In this document: positions 44,201-53,550 of the stretch, in pieces | Position numbering within the stretch: the stretch's first letter is position 1 | How the letters are laid out: each line of letters begins with the position of its first letter | From: JACCXE01 sp963718605 | GTDB taxonomy: Bacteria; Actinomycetota; Acidimicrobiia; Acidimicrobiales; JACCXE01 | Reading direction: 5' to 3' | Length of the DNA stretch: 64,000 nt | Assembly: GCA_963718605.1 (NCBI GenBank) | Contig: OY970363.1 | Span: forward strand, 2,418,001 to 2,482,000 | Notes under the pieces: generated by a model | What the model was told of the DNA's origin: nothing | Databases searched by the model: none | Seen by the model: only the letters and a program-made list of their open reading frames with translations | Program-made: the position numbers and the translations under genes

Positions 44201-47167
44201 AGGCCCGGTGAGAACCGGCGCAGTGGAGGCGACTTCGACTGAACCGATGTCGCACAGATCGCCCGACGGACGCGCGTTGCCGCGCTGATCGGTGCCGCCC
44301 GGCGCGCACAGCGTGATCGCGGTGGTTGTTACGGGGTTGGTCACGCCTGTCGCGGTCGAGGAGGGGATTTTGTTGATCGCGGGGCTGGAGTTGCCGGGCA
44401 GTCGTGTCTGGGTCGGTCCGCCGTTGTTCGCCAGAACGCCGAGTTGCGGATCGGCGAACACGTCGTTCTTCGCGACGGTGAAGCCACAGCTCGAGTCGCC
44501 GGCCGCGGTGAGGTTGTAGCCACCGTCGGTCGGTGGCGTGGTGCAGTTGCTCACGCTGTTGCCGAACAGGATGCTGCCCGACACGTTCGCGGCGGCGGCG
44601 GCGAAGTTGTAAAGGCCACCGCTGCCACCCGCGGGCGAGGTGTTGTTGGTGATCGTGCTGTTGACGATCGAGATCGGGTTGAACGGAGTAACTGCGCCCC
44701 AGCCACCCGTCGTCGTCTGGTTGCCGGAGATCGTCGAGTTGACGATCGAAGTCGTGTCGGTCGCGGTCGTACCGGTACCCAGCGTGATGATGGCGCTGCC
44801 GTAGTTGCCCGCGATGTTGTTGCTCAGCGTCACGCCGCTGAGTGACGTCTTCGTCGTGAGGTTGGCGCCACCGAGGTACAGCGCGCCGCCGTCACCGGTG
44901 GTGCCGCTCGCGGTGCCGATCAACGCCTTGTTGCCCGCGAGCGTGGCGTTGGTGATCGACAGCGTGCCCCAGTTCAGAGCGCCGCCCGCGTCGCCGGTGT
45001 TGGCCGTCGTGCCAGTCGCGACGTTGTTGGTGATGTTCGTCCGTAGGAGCGTGGCCGTCGCGAGGTTGTAGACCCAAAGTCCACCCGCGGTGATCGCGTT
45101 GTTGCCGTCGATCGCGCCGTCCGTGCTGTTCAGCGTCGCATTTGGTGTTACGACGACGCCGCCGGCGAAGTTCGCATTGTTGGCGGAGATCGTGTCGTTG
45201 GTGAGCGTGACAACTGCAGGAGTGTTGGCTCCGGTGTTGGAGCCGGTCTTGGGGAAGATGTCGCCGGTCACCGCGAGGCCGCCGCCGATGTTGGCGTTCT
45301 TGGTGCCCGCGGGCGTTGTACCACCGGCGATGGTGGTGTCGCTGATCGTTGCGGCGGGAGCGTCGCCGGTTGCCGACGGGCCCACGAAGACGCCGCCGCC
45401 GTAGCCGGTAACTGCGCCAGCAGCGCTGGAGTTGATCACCCGGTTGCCGCTGAGCTGCGCGTTGTTGCTGATGGTCAGCGAACCGGAGTTGAAGATGCCG
45501 CCACCGTTGCCGGTAGTCGGGGACGCCGCGCCGTCGGACACGTTGTTGGTGATCGTGCCGCCGCTGATCGCCGCGGCGCCGGGCACTGCGCCCGAGGCTT
45601 TGCCGGCGATGTAGATGCCGCCACCGAGGTTCGAGGTGTTGCCGGCCATCGAGCCACCGGTGGAGTTGTAGGTACCGCGGGCGAATACTGCGACCGCGCC
45701 ACCGGCGATCGCGGTGTTGCCGGTGAAGGTGTTGTTCGATCCATTGAGTACGGGAAGGTCGGTCGCGCTGGTGCCGCCGACGACCGCGCCGCCGCCCCAG
45801 AAGCCTGACGAGTTGCCGCTGAAGCTTGTGCCGCTGACCGAGCCGACGGCCGCGCTACTCGATGCGTACAGGCCACCCGCGGTGCCCGACGCTTTGTTTC
45901 CCGTGAGCGTGCTGCTGGTCATTGTCAGCTGTGACGGTGTGAAGGTCGCGATCGCGCCACCGCTCGCCGCGTTGAACACGCCTGCAGCGAGTCCGCCGGT
46001 GAAGGTGGTGTTGCTGATGTTCGCCATGGGTGTTTTGCCCGCGACGGACGTCAGCATCGCGAGGCTGCCGCCGTTGCCCGTGAATCCGGACGCCGCTATC
46101 GCGCGGTTGCCGGTAAACGACGAGTTGTTTGAAACCGTGAGCGCGCCGGAGTTGTAGATGGCGCCGCCGTTGCCGGCGTTCGCGATCGTGCCCGTCGCCG
46201 TGTTGCTGTTGACGGTCACACCGCTGAGGTTCGCCACGGCGTCATCAGCCACGTAGAGGCCGCCGCCGTTCAGCGCGGTGTTGGACGACAGCGATCCACC
46301 GTTCATCGTGAACGTCGCGTTCGCGGCGAGAGCGACGCCGCCGCCCAGAGTGGCCGCGTTTGTCGGCAGGATGTTGCCAGTGATCGCAGTGTTGTTGGTG
46401 GTCAGCACGGGGTTCGTCGACCCGGCGTTGAACTTGGACATATAGACACCGCCGCCCTGCGCCGCACCCGACGGCGAGGTGTTGTTGGCGATCGACCCGC
46501 CGGTCATGGTCACGGTGCCGCCGCCCACGTAGAGGCCGGCGCCGAGGCTGGCGGCCGTACCGGTGTTGCCCGTGATGTTGAGGTTGTTGGTAGTGACGTT
46601 GCTAGGTGCGGCGGGGGTACCGAACACGGCGACAGCTCCGGCCGCGGCTGTGCTCGAGGTAACGGTCGTATTCGTTATCGAGATCGTCCCGGCCAGGATT
46701 TGCATGCCGCCGCCGAAGGTCGTGGAGCCGCGCGAGATCGTCATTCCGGTCAGCGCGAACGACTGGCCGACCGGGATGTTCAGCGTCATCGTGATGCCGG
46801 CGTTGCTACCGTCGAGGATCGTCGTGCCGGCGCCCGCTCCGGTGATCGTCACGCCCTTCGTAATGGAGGGGCGCTCCACGAACGTGCCCGCACCCACGTC
46901 GATCGTGTCGCCTGCCGCGAAGGTCGGCTTGGCCGTAACCCCGGTGATGGTGGCGCAGGCGGTGGCCGCGGTCGAGCCCTGGCACGTGTTCGCGTTATTA
47001 CCGCCCACGCGCACGAACCACGCGGTGGCTGCGTGTGCCGGCGCCGCGATGCCGATCAGCATCGCGGTGGCCATCGCGACTGCAGTTACGAGGCCAATGG
47101 TTGTCTTGCGCATCAGGCGAGTCCTTGTCGAAGTGCGGGTAATCGTGGGGGACAGGGGAAAGCTCAT
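41222..47167 (-). CDS. Giant secreted beta-helix / Ig-like repeat protein
   Basis: The protein is 1981 residues. It has a signal peptide (GLVTAVAMATAMLIGIAAPAHAA, preceded by an extended N-region; ATG 47113 is an alternative start). About 900 residues of right-handed beta-helix repeats with N/S/T-rich GG...N.A motifs follow. A choice-of-anchor-Q-like segment (GGPTQTRLPGNSSPAIN ... DQRGNARPSGDLCDIGSVEV) then leads into nine tandem Ig-like domains of about 88 residues, each with FTDNGNGTATI...AGTGG. One He_PIG-type domain and a C-terminal Ig-like cap ending NGAGGVIG complete it. It probably serves as a surface adhesin or matrix protein. There is no sortase signal or membrane anchor. Its ATG overlaps the stop of its paralogue upstream (ATGA). 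Confidence 0.88.
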   Translation of the reverse strand: MSFPLSPTITRTSTRTRLMRKTTIGLVTAVAMATAMLIGIAAPAHAATAWFVRVGGNNANTCQGSTAATACATITGVTAKPTFAAGDTIDVGAGTFVERPSITKGVTITGAGAGTTILDGSNAGITMTLNIPVGQSFALTGMTISRGSTTFGGGMQILAGTISITNTTVTSSTAAAGAVAVFGTPAAPSNVTTNNLNITGNTGTAASLGAGLYVGGGTVTMTGGSIANNTSPSGAAQGGGVYMSKFNAGSTNPVLTTNNTAITGNILPTNAATLGGGVALAANATFTMNGGSLSSNTALNGGGLYVADDAVANLSGVTVNSNTATGTIANAGNGGAIYNSGALTVSNNSSFTGNRAIAASGFTGNGGSLAMLTSVAGKTPMANISNTTFTGGLAAGVFNAASGGAIATFTPSQLTMTSSTLTGNKASGTAGGLYASSSAAVGSVSGTSFSGNSSGFWGGGAVVGGTSATDLPVLNGSNNTFTGNTAIAGGAVAVFARGTYNSTGGSMAGNTSNLGGGIYIAGKASGAVPGAAAISGGTITNNVSDGAASPTTGNGGGIFNSGSLTISNNAQLSGNRVINSSAAGAVTGYGGGVFVGPSATGDAPAATISDTTIAGGTTPAGTKNANIGGGLAVTGDIFPKTGSNTGANTPAVVTLTNDTISANNANFAGGVVVTPNATLNSTDGAIDGNNAITAGGLWVYNLATATLLRTNITNNVATGTTANTGDAGGALNWGTLSITNATLAGNKALIGTASGTTGDGGALYLGGANLTTKTSLSGVTLSNNIAGNYGSAIITLGTGTTATDTTSIVNSTISGNQTTTGGWGAVTPFNPISIVNSTITNNTSPAGGSGGLYNFAAAAANVSGSILFGNSVSNCTTPPTDGGYNLTAAGDSSCGFTVAKNDVFADPQLGVLANNGGPTQTRLPGNSSPAINKIPSSTATGVTNPVTTTAITLCAPGGTDQRGNARPSGDLCDIGSVEVASTAPVLTGPASDTVTAGSAVSDTFTATGVPTPKLTKTGGLPTGVTFTDNGNGTATIAGTPAAGTGGSYPVTIKAANGASPDATLSFTLTVTEGPTLTGPSSDTYTVGTAGGPDTFVATSTPTATLTKTGALPSGVTFTDNGNGTATIAGTPAATTGGVYVVTVKASNGVGTDATKTFTLTVKEAPSISGATSLTYTAGTAIPAQTYTIVGYPAPTLTTTGLPSGLALTNNGNGTATLAGTPAAGSGGVHNAVFTVTNTVGVGTLNATITVNEAPQISGPTSRGCAVGTSCGPDTFSASGYPPSAFGYTGTLPTGITFTDNGNGTATIGGTAAAGSGGVYAITITATNAAGSAIYSYTLTIGQPPTVNGPANGVFVVGTPGAPLTYTTTGFPTPALSATDLPAGLTFTDNGDGTGALGGTAAAGTGGSYTAVVHATNGVGSEATMNVALVVNEAPGVSGPAARNCVVSNPCGPDTFTATGNPTPTLASFGSLPAGVSFTDNGNGTATIGGTPAANSGGTYSVSIVATNAYGTATTTYALTVGQPPTVTGPSSATYTVGSPGATLSYTTTGYPTPALSASGLPAGVALTDNGNGTASISGTAAAGTGGVHLVVINADNGVGAPATTGLTLTVNEAPQVTGPTTATYVVGFAGTPQTFTTTVGYPAAAMSEIGTLPVGIAFTDNGDGTATLSGTPAAHTGGIYPITVKAVNGSGTSIWAFTLTVNEAPTVSGPTSARFDIDSPGSVGFTTTGFPQAGLTLEGDLPSGVGFYDNADGTGTIAGTPDSGTEGVYLVTITADNGVSPSASMSFSLTVVAPVIVTTGDLTDAAVGTPYSQQLTATGGVPPYTWSIVGGALPPGLTLSPSGLISGSPTAPAATSTFTVRAQDSLTPAHAGTKLLTLVVRKGATTLTVAPAVLKISALQPTLLTVSATLTGPTKQPLPNQSITFFAGQTKICVAVTDATGKAGCSVVVKEISTVLHLGNRASYYGSQYWQPANGAGGVIG
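41795..44221 (-). repeat. Nine tandem Ig-like repeats (about 265-270 bp each)
   Basis: Each unit encodes a domain that begins near PxxxGP and contains the DNGNGTATI core. DNA identity is highest at the core. Units alternate between NEAP- and GQPP-type starts (units 4/6/8 against 5/7), which suggests past duplication of two-domain blocks. The upstream paralogue has only two such domains. Confidence 0.8.
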
Positions 47168-50100
47168 TGAACGATTCCGCCCTTTCCGGTGGACGCCGCC
47201 CATTTCGCGTCGCCGGCAAAGCTCGCGGTGACGCCGCCCGCAGCGATGACCTTGAGCGTGTTTGTGGCGTTCACCGAGCACGTGGCCAGGCCTTGTGCGT
47301 TCGTCGTGCCGGAGCACACCGTGGTGCTGCCGGCGCGGAACACGATGGGCTTACCGCTGATCGGCTGCTTGGGCGAACCGCCCGTAAGCGTCGCCGAGGC
47401 GGTTCCCGTTTTCACCGCGCCCGACGACAACACCACGCCGTTTACGGCGAGGAACGTCGGACCCTTGTCGATCGTGATGCTGATGGCACGGGTAGCAGTG
47501 GCGGCGGGGTGCAGCGAGTCGGTGACGCGCACCGTGAAGGTGGTTGTGCCCGAGTTGGCCGTCGGCGTGCCCGTCACCGCGCCATTGCTGGCGAGGCTGA
47601 GCCCCGCGGGCAGCGAGCCGCTGGTGATCAACCACGTGTAGGGCGCCAGTCCGCCCGACGCGGCCAGGGCCGCGGAGTACGGCACTCCGACCTGGCCGTT
47701 GGGCAGCGCGGCGGTTGCGATCGAGACCGGCTTGTTCACGATGAGGGTGAAGGAGAGCGTCGCGGCAGGCCCGGTGCCGTTGCTGGCCTGGAGTGTGACC
47801 GGGTACGAGCCGACCGCCGCCAAGGGCGGGTTGCCGCTGATGGTGGCCGTGCCGTCCGCGTGCGGCGTGAAGATGACGTTGGTGGGCAGCGCGCCCGACT
47901 CTGTGACCGAAGCCACCGGGAAACCGGTGGTCGTGAAGTTCACCGAGGTCGCGCGGCCGGCGACGAACACCGCGCTGGACGGGCCGCTGATCGTCACGGG
48001 CTCCGTCACGTGAATCGTCACGGCGAGGGTGCCATCGGGCGATACGCCGTTGGTGGCGGTCAGGGTGACCATGTAGGTGCCGCCGGTGCCCGCCGCGGGG
48101 TTGCCCGCGATCGTGGCGGTGCCGTCGCCGTTGTCGACGAACGTCACGCCGTTGGGCAGCGTCCCGCTGATCGAAATGTGCGCGGGCGCTGGCACCGCCG
48201 TGGTGGCGTAGCCAAAACTCGCGGTCGTGCCCGAGGCGAAGGTGATGTCGTTGGGGCCGGTGATCGTCGGGGCAACGAGTCCGACTTCCACCGCACCGAT
48301 GTCACAACCCGAACCATCAGGACGGGTTACGCCGCGCTGGTCCACGCCACCAGCCACGCACAGCCCCGCAGTGCCGGCAGGAATTGCATTGATGGCCGGA
48401 CTGGTCGCGGCGGGCAGGTGGGTCTGGGTCGGGCCACCGTTGTTGGCGAGCGGACCGAGTTGGGGATTCGCGGCCAGGTCGTGGTTCGCAGCCGAGAACC
48501 CGCACGACGTGTCGGCCGGGTCGACGAGGTTGTAGCCACCGTCGGTCGGAGCGACGAACGCACCGTTGATGCCGCACGCGGCGCCATTGCCCGAAATGAT
48601 CGAGCCGCTCACGGTTGTCGCCGCGGTGACGTAAATGCCGCCGGTCCCCGTCGCCGCGGTGTTGTTCGCGATCGTGCTTGCAGCAACGGTGGCGTTGTTC
48701 ACCAGCACGAGCGAGCCCGCACCGGGCGCGGTGGCGTTGCCGCTGACGGTGGAGTTGACCATCGAGAACGTGTTCGTGCCGCCACCGGTCGAGTACGCCA
48801 CGACCGCGCTCGCCGTCGATGCGTGGTTGTCGCTGAGTGTTACGCGGTCCACCACGGTCGACACCGCCGCCGTCGCGGCAGACGCGCCGGCATAGATGCC
48901 GCCGCCCCACCCGGTGGCGTTGTTAGAGCCCGACGCTCCGAGCGAATTCGGTATCGCGCGGTTGCCCGACACCGTCAGTCCCCTGAGCGACAACGCTCCC
49001 TGGTTGTACGCGCCGGCGCCGCTGCCGCCGTTGGCGGTGGTGCCGCCATTCGCGGTGTTGTTCGTGAGGTTGGTTCCGTCGAGGTTCGCGGTGCCCCCGG
49101 CATTGAACAGGCCGGCGCCGAAGGTGCCGAGGTTGTTGTCGATCACGCCGCCGGTGGACGTCAGCGTGCCGCGCGGCAGCACGAGCGCGCCGCCGCCGCC
49201 GACGGCGCCATCGTTGTTGCGGATGGTCGGATTGGTAAGCGTCACGGAAGGCGTCTCGGTGGCAATGGTCGACTGCACGTCGAGGGCGCCGCCCTCGAAC
49301 GTCGCCTTGTTGTTCGTGAAGGTCGCGTCGCTCAACGTCGTGGACCCCGCACTGAACAAGCCGCCGGCGACGACCGCCGTGTTCGCGTTGATCGTGTCGC
49401 GCGCGCCGGTTACGACCGCGGGCGTAGCGCCGGCCGCCGCGAACACATTGCCCACCACGGCGAGTGCGCCACCCACCGACGCGTTCGATGCCACCGCGCC
49501 GCCGTCAAAGGTTGCGTCGTTGATCGTCGCGGTGGGCGCATCGTTCGCGGCTTGCGGTCCGACGTAAATGGCGCCGCCCCAGCCGGTCGCGGCCGAGCCG
49601 CCCGTCGAGGAGGGGACCGCCTTGTTGCCGGTAAGCCTCACGCCACCGGTCACCGAAAGCGTGCCGGTGCTGAGAATGCCGCCACCGTTGCCGCCGTTGA
49701 GTCCCGCGGCGCTGTTCGCGGTGTTGCGCGACACCGAACCGCCGGTGATCGTCAGCGAACCCTGGTTGTAGAAGCCGCCGCCTTGACCTGTCGTGTTTGC
49801 GCCCGAGTTGGTCGCGGTGTTGTTGTCGACCGTCGATCCCGTCAGGTTCGCGGTGGCCCCTTCGACCAGAAAGTCCGCGCCGCCGAAGGGCGCCGCGTTC
49901 CCGGTGATGGTTGTGGCCGTAGCCGTAACTGTCGATGTGGCGGTCTGCAAAATTGCTCCGCCCACGCTCGCCGCCGTGTTGCCCGACAGCGTGGCGTTGG
50001 ACAGGTTCAGAACCCCGGCGTTGTACACGCCGCCGCCCTGGAACGCGGCGGGGTTGTTCGTCACCGACGAGTCGGTGATTGTCGTGGTGCCCGCGTTGTA

Positions 50101-51018
50101 AAGCCCGACGCCGCTCGTGCCGATGTTGGCGTCGACGACGGAATGGTCGAGCAGCGCCGCCGTCGCGCCAGCCAACGTCGAGATCGCGCCTCCGGCTGCG
50201 GACGTGTTGCCCGTGAAAGAAGTCCCGTGCGTGGTGAGGCTGGGCGTGTCCGCCGCCACGATCTTCGCCTGGTGCACCGCGCCACCGAACGCGTTGCCGG
50301 CGGTGGCGTTGCCGGTGAAGGACCCGCCGTTCACCACGACGGGTGCGGCCGAGTACAAGCCCGCGCCTTGAAACGCGGTGGTGGTCGTGCCGCTGGTAAA
50401 CGTGAGCGTCTTGTTGTTCGAGACGGTGACGTTATTCAGGGTCAACGTTTCGGAGGTGCCGAAGATCTTCCCGACGACGCCGATGCCGCCCCCGCCCGTC
50501 GACCCGCTGAGGCCGCCTGCCGTGTTGTTGTCGATCGTCGAGTCGGTGACCGTCAGGTTGCCCGCGTACAGCGCGATGCCGCCGCCAAACTTGCTGAACC
50601 CACCTGTGATCGTCAGCCCGTTGATCTCGACTGATTGATTCGGAGCCGCCGCGGGAAGGTTGACGGTGAAGACACTGAATGGCGCCGCCGCGGTGGCCGC
50701 GGGGTTCACGATCGTCGACCCGGCGCCCGCGCCCATGAGCGTGACTGCCTTGGTGATGGCGGGATGCTCCGCGTACGTGCCGGCGGCGACGTTGACCTGG
50801 TCGCCCGCGGCCGCCTTCGCCAGCCCGCCCGCGATCGTCTTGCACGCAGTGAGCGCGCTCTGACAATCATTGGTGTCAGCGCCGGTTGTGCCGTCGACGT
50901 AATACGGCGTGGCGGCTCGCGCCGAAGGAGGTGACAAACCCACCAGGGCCAGTGCGCCCCCGATAAGGCTGACGGCCAGAAGCCGACGCGCGGAGGGCGC
51001 AACGCGTATGAAACTCAT
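47164..51018 (-). CDS. Secreted beta-helix / Ig-like protein, paralogue of the next gene
   Basis: The protein is 1284 residues. The signal peptide reads RRLLAVSLIGGALALVGLS and ends PSARA. The beta-helix region (about residues 35-890) is followed by the same GGPTQTHLPAATSPAIN ... GAVEVG block, two Ig-like domains, a He_PIG domain and a cap ending STGKGGIVQ. It differs from the downstream paralogue mainly in the number of Ig domains. ATG 51018 has a clear AAGGGG Shine-Dalgarno, so this gene leads the two-gene unit. It is probably extracellular, with no anchor motif visible. Confidence 0.88.
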   Translation of the reverse strand: MSFIRVAPSARRLLAVSLIGGALALVGLSPPSARAATPYYVDGTTGADTNDCQSALTACKTIAGGLAKAAAGDQVNVAAGTYAEHPAITKAVTLMGAGAGSTIVNPAATAAAPFSVFTVNLPAAAPNQSVEINGLTITGGFSKFGGGIALYAGNLTVTDSTIDNNTAGGLSGSTGGGGIGVVGKIFGTSETLTLNNVTVSNNKTLTFTSGTTTTAFQGAGLYSAAPVVVNGGSFTGNATAGNAFGGAVHQAKIVAADTPSLTTHGTSFTGNTSAAGGAISTLAGATAALLDHSVVDANIGTSGVGLYNAGTTTITDSSVTNNPAAFQGGGVYNAGVLNLSNATLSGNTAASVGGAILQTATSTVTATATTITGNAAPFGGADFLVEGATANLTGSTVDNNTATNSGANTTGQGGGFYNQGSLTITGGSVSRNTANSAAGLNGGNGGGILSTGTLSVTGGVRLTGNKAVPSSTGGSAATGWGGAIYVGPQAANDAPTATINDATFDGGAVASNASVGGALAVVGNVFAAAGATPAVVTGARDTINANTAVVAGGLFSAGSTTLSDATFTNNKATFEGGALDVQSTIATETPSVTLTNPTIRNNDGAVGGGGALVLPRGTLTSTGGVIDNNLGTFGAGLFNAGGTANLDGTNLTNNTANGGTTANGGSGAGAYNQGALSLRGLTVSGNRAIPNSLGASGSNNATGWGGGIYAGASAATAAVSTVVDRVTLSDNHASTASAVVAYSTGGGTNTFSMVNSTVSGNATAPGAGSLVLVNNATVAASTIANNTAATGTGGIYVTAATTVSGSIISGNGAACGINGAFVAPTDGGYNLVDPADTSCGFSAANHDLAANPQLGPLANNGGPTQTHLPAATSPAINAIPAGTAGLCVAGGVDQRGVTRPDGSGCDIGAVEVGLVAPTITGPNDITFASGTTASFGYATTAVPAPAHISISGTLPNGVTFVDNGDGTATIAGNPAAGTGGTYMVTLTATNGVSPDGTLAVTIHVTEPVTISGPSSAVFVAGRATSVNFTTTGFPVASVTESGALPTNVIFTPHADGTATISGNPPLAAVGSYPVTLQASNGTGPAATLSFTLIVNKPVSIATAALPNGQVGVPYSAALAASGGLAPYTWLITSGSLPAGLSLASNGAVTGTPTANSGTTTFTVRVTDSLHPAATATRAISITIDKGPTFLAVNGVVLSSGAVKTGTASATLTGGSPKQPISGKPIVFRAGSTTVCSGTTNAQGLATCSVNATNTLKVIAAGGVTASFAGDAKWAASTGKGGIVQ

Positions 51019-51109
51019 GGATCCCCTTAAAGCAACAGCCCAGCCGGACGGCTGTCTACTACGTCATTCGGGGCTTTGGGGATCGCCTCCTGTAATGGAC
51101 AGGTGTCTT
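51019..51109 (-). other. 5' untranslated region of the giant-protein operon
   Basis: The 91-bp gap holds an AGCCG/CGGCT hairpin (on the minus strand, about 35 nt before the ATG) and the Shine-Dalgarno. A CTTTTAAAAG palindrome at 51107-51116 spans the thiolase stop. No riboswitch was recognised. Confidence 0.4.
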
Positions 51110-52273
51110 TTAAAAGATTTCGAGCAAACCGGCTGCGCCTTGGCCGCCACCGACGCACATCGTCACTACGCCCCACTTCGCGCCGCGACGCTTGCCCTCT
51201 TGCAGGATGTGGCCGGCGCAACGTGCGCCCGTCATGCCGAAGGGGTGGCCGATCGAGATTGATCCGCCGTTCACGTTGTACTTCTCGGGGTCGATGCCGA
51301 GGGTGTCGCGTGAGTAAAGGCACTGGCTCGCGAACGCCTCGTTCAATTCCCACAGGTCGATGTCATCAACCTTGAGGCCATGACGCTCAAGTAGGCGCGG
51401 GACGGCGAAGACCGGGCCGATCCCCATCTCGTCGGGCTCGCAACCGGCGACCGCCCAGCCCTTGAACGCGCCGAGCGGCTCGAGGTTGCGGCGCTCGGCT
51501 TCGGCCGCTTCCATCATCACAACTGCGGCGCCACCATCGGACAGCTGGCTGGCGTTGCCGGCGGTGATGAAGTTGCCCTCGCCCTTGACCGGCTGAAGCT
51601 TGGCCAGGCTCTCGAGCGTGGTGGTGGGCCGGTTGCACTCGTCCTTGTCGACTACGTAATCGACGAACGACTCTTCTTTGGTCTCCTTGTCGACGACCTT
51701 CATCGTCGTGTTCATCGGAACGATCTCGTCCTTGAACTTGCCCGCCTCTTGCGCGGCCGCAGTGCGCTGCTGGGATTGCAGGGCGTACTCGTCTTGGTAC
51801 TCGCGGCTCACGTTGTAACGCTTGGCGACAATGTCAGCCGTGTCGATCATCGCCATGAAGATCGCCGGGTACTCCTCGACGAGCTTCGGGTCGACGCCAC
51901 CGATGCCGCCGCCGGGCTGCGAGATCGCCTCGACCCCGCCGGCGACCACGACGTTCGCGCCGTCCTGCTTGATGTAGTTGGCGGCGAGCGCAATCGCGTT
52001 CAGTCCCGACGAACAGTGACGCTGCACCGTTGAGCCGCCGGTGGTGACGGGCAGGCCGGCGAGCAGGCCGGCGAGGCGAGCGAGGTTGGCCGAACCGTGG
52101 GCGCCGTTGCCGAGGTAGACGTCCTCGACAGCCTCGGGCTCGACTCCGGACTTCTCGACCGCATGCTTGATCGCATGGGCAGCCATCGACATGGCCGGCG
52201 TGTTGTTGAAGCCGCCGCGGTGTGACTTGGCGAGCCCGGTGCGGGCGTACGAGACGATGACTGCTTCGCGCAT
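51110..52273 (-). CDS. Acetyl-CoA acetyltransferase (thiolase)
   Basis: The product is 387 residues with the thiolase fold. The acyl-accepting Cys87 lies in TVQRHCSSGLNAIALA. NEAFASQ, GHPFGMTGAR and the C-terminal CVGGGQGAAGL supply the remaining active-site His and Cys. It cleaves or forms 3-ketoacyl-CoA. ATG 52273 follows a GAGGAG Shine-Dalgarno. It is the last gene of a same-strand run CBS, cystathionine enzyme, FrhB-like, thiolase. Confidence 0.94.
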   Translation of the reverse strand: MREAVIVSYARTGLAKSHRGGFNNTPAMSMAAHAIKHAVEKSGVEPEAVEDVYLGNGAHGSANLARLAGLLAGLPVTTGGSTVQRHCSSGLNAIALAANYIKQDGANVVVAGGVEAISQPGGGIGGVDPKLVEEYPAIFMAMIDTADIVAKRYNVSREYQDEYALQSQQRTAAAQEAGKFKDEIVPMNTTMKVVDKETKEESFVDYVVDKDECNRPTTTLESLAKLQPVKGEGNFITAGNASQLSDGGAAVVMMEAAEAERRNLEPLGAFKGWAVAGCEPDEMGIGPVFAVPRLLERHGLKVDDIDLWELNEAFASQCLYSRDTLGIDPEKYNVNGGSISIGHPFGMTGARCAGHILQEGKRRGAKWGVVTMCVGGGQGAAGLLEIF

Positions 52274-52314
52274 GGCGAGATTCTCCTCAGATCAAAAACG
52301 GTGAGGAGGGAAGA

Positions 52315-53523
52315 CTAGGCAGACGGGGTGGGTGCCGGCTCAACCGGCGCGTCGACCTTGGGCTTCTTCGGGGGCGGCGGGTGCATAAGCCGCGGCGCCT
52401 CGACTGCCGTCTCGGGCCAGCGGTTTCGGCTGACGCGGGCGAGTCGTTGCAGCAGCTTGATCGCGCCGGGATCCTCGTCGCCGGGCCGGCCGATCAGCGA
52501 GCCGTCCTCGAGCATCTTGATCAGGATCTCGCGGCCGAGATCGGTGCGCACGATCGTGAGTGTCCAGTCGTTGAACTCCCCGATGCCGCCCGTCGAGATG
52601 TCCGCGTGCTCGGCCGCAAAGTCGGGGCACGTCTTGCAACCCTCACGCGTCCAGGCGTGGCACTCCTTGAGGTTGACCTCGTGGTAATCGCCGTTCTTCA
52701 TCCAGATCTGGAAGACGCCCTTGATGTTCATCTTCACCATGTCGGCCTTCTTGAGGCCGTACTTGGCTTCGAAGAGTTCCTCGAAGATCGCGTCGTCGAA
52801 CGTCTTCGAACACAACAGTCCGATGTTCAGAGCGAAGCGCCGCGCCGGCTTGCCCGCCTTGCGTGCGCTCATCACCGGCGGGACCGAACTGTGGCAACTC
52901 ATGCCGACGAGCGCCAACTTCTCGGCGCCTCCTTCGACTGCTTCTTTGTACGCCATTGGCGTCGCGCTGTACGTGTAACGACTGCCCGCGGCCGCGAGCA
53001 CCTCTTCCTTCGTGCGCGCCACGCCGGGAATTGCCTTCCACGTCGAGCCGTCCCCCTCGACGTTGCTCACGAGGGCGGCGTCGATGTAGCCCTTCTCAAG
53101 GCACCAGATCAGCATCGCCGACACCACGCCGCCGTCCTGGCCCATCTTGTGCACCATGTCGTCGGACGCCCGGGCGAGGATGATGTCCTTGCTGATGCCG
53201 TCGATCTCGTCGATCGTGCGCGACCGGCCGAACATGAAGTTGTCGATCTCGGTTTCCCACGTACGGAAGCGCGGGCACGCCCGCGTGCACGACGTGCACC
53301 CCTTCTCGCCGTGGATGCAATTGTCGGGGCCGAGTTCCTCCTCGAGGTGGAACGGCTTGTACACGCCCTCGGTGTCCTTGTAGCCCAGCACGTCGTGCGG
53401 GCAGGCGACTACGCAGCCCGAGCATCCGGTGCACAAGCCGGAGGTAACGACCTCGGCGTACAGCTCTTTCCACTGGGCGACCCAGCGTTCAGCTTTCGGT
53501 GGGGCCGATTCGGTGACGGTCAT
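52315..53523 (-). CDS. Coenzyme F420 hydrogenase/dehydrogenase beta-subunit-like protein
   Basis: The protein is 402 residues. LCTGCSGCVVACPHDV and GEKGCTSCTRACPRF are two ferredoxin-type 4Fe-4S motifs at the N-terminus. The FrhB-type flavin/F420 domain follows with QDGGVVSAMLIWCLEKGYIDAA, GMSCHSSV and CKTCPDFAAEHADISTGG. The family moves electrons between F420H2, flavin and Fe-S centres. The partner is unknown. Its presence suggests that the organism makes F420. The acidic/Pro-rich tail (PPPPKKPKVDAPVEPAP) is low complexity. Confidence 0.88.
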   Translation of the reverse strand: MTVTESAPPKAERWVAQWKELYAEVVTSGLCTGCSGCVVACPHDVLGYKDTEGVYKPFHLEEELGPDNCIHGEKGCTSCTRACPRFRTWETEIDNFMFGRSRTIDEIDGISKDIILARASDDMVHKMGQDGGVVSAMLIWCLEKGYIDAALVSNVEGDGSTWKAIPGVARTKEEVLAAAGSRYTYSATPMAYKEAVEGGAEKLALVGMSCHSSVPPVMSARKAGKPARRFALNIGLLCSKTFDDAIFEELFEAKYGLKKADMVKMNIKGVFQIWMKNGDYHEVNLKECHAWTREGCKTCPDFAAEHADISTGGIGEFNDWTLTIVRTDLGREILIKMLEDGSLIGRPGDEDPGAIKLLQRLARVSRNRWPETAVEAPRLMHPPPPKKPKVDAPVEPAPTPSA

Positions 53524-53550
53524 CGAGTGGGAACTTAGCGACCAGCGCGC

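Noticed and set aside
41795..44221. Regular repeats that might suggest a CRISPR array
   Set aside because: The units are about 265-270 bp, coding and in frame, and match Ig-like protein domains. There are no short spacers or cas genes.
47167..50634. A 1155-codon open frame opposite the 47164-51018 gene
   Set aside because: It is rich in Arg/Gly/Ala with no domains or signal. It mirrors the codon bias of the opposite gene, whose product has clear secreted repeat domains.
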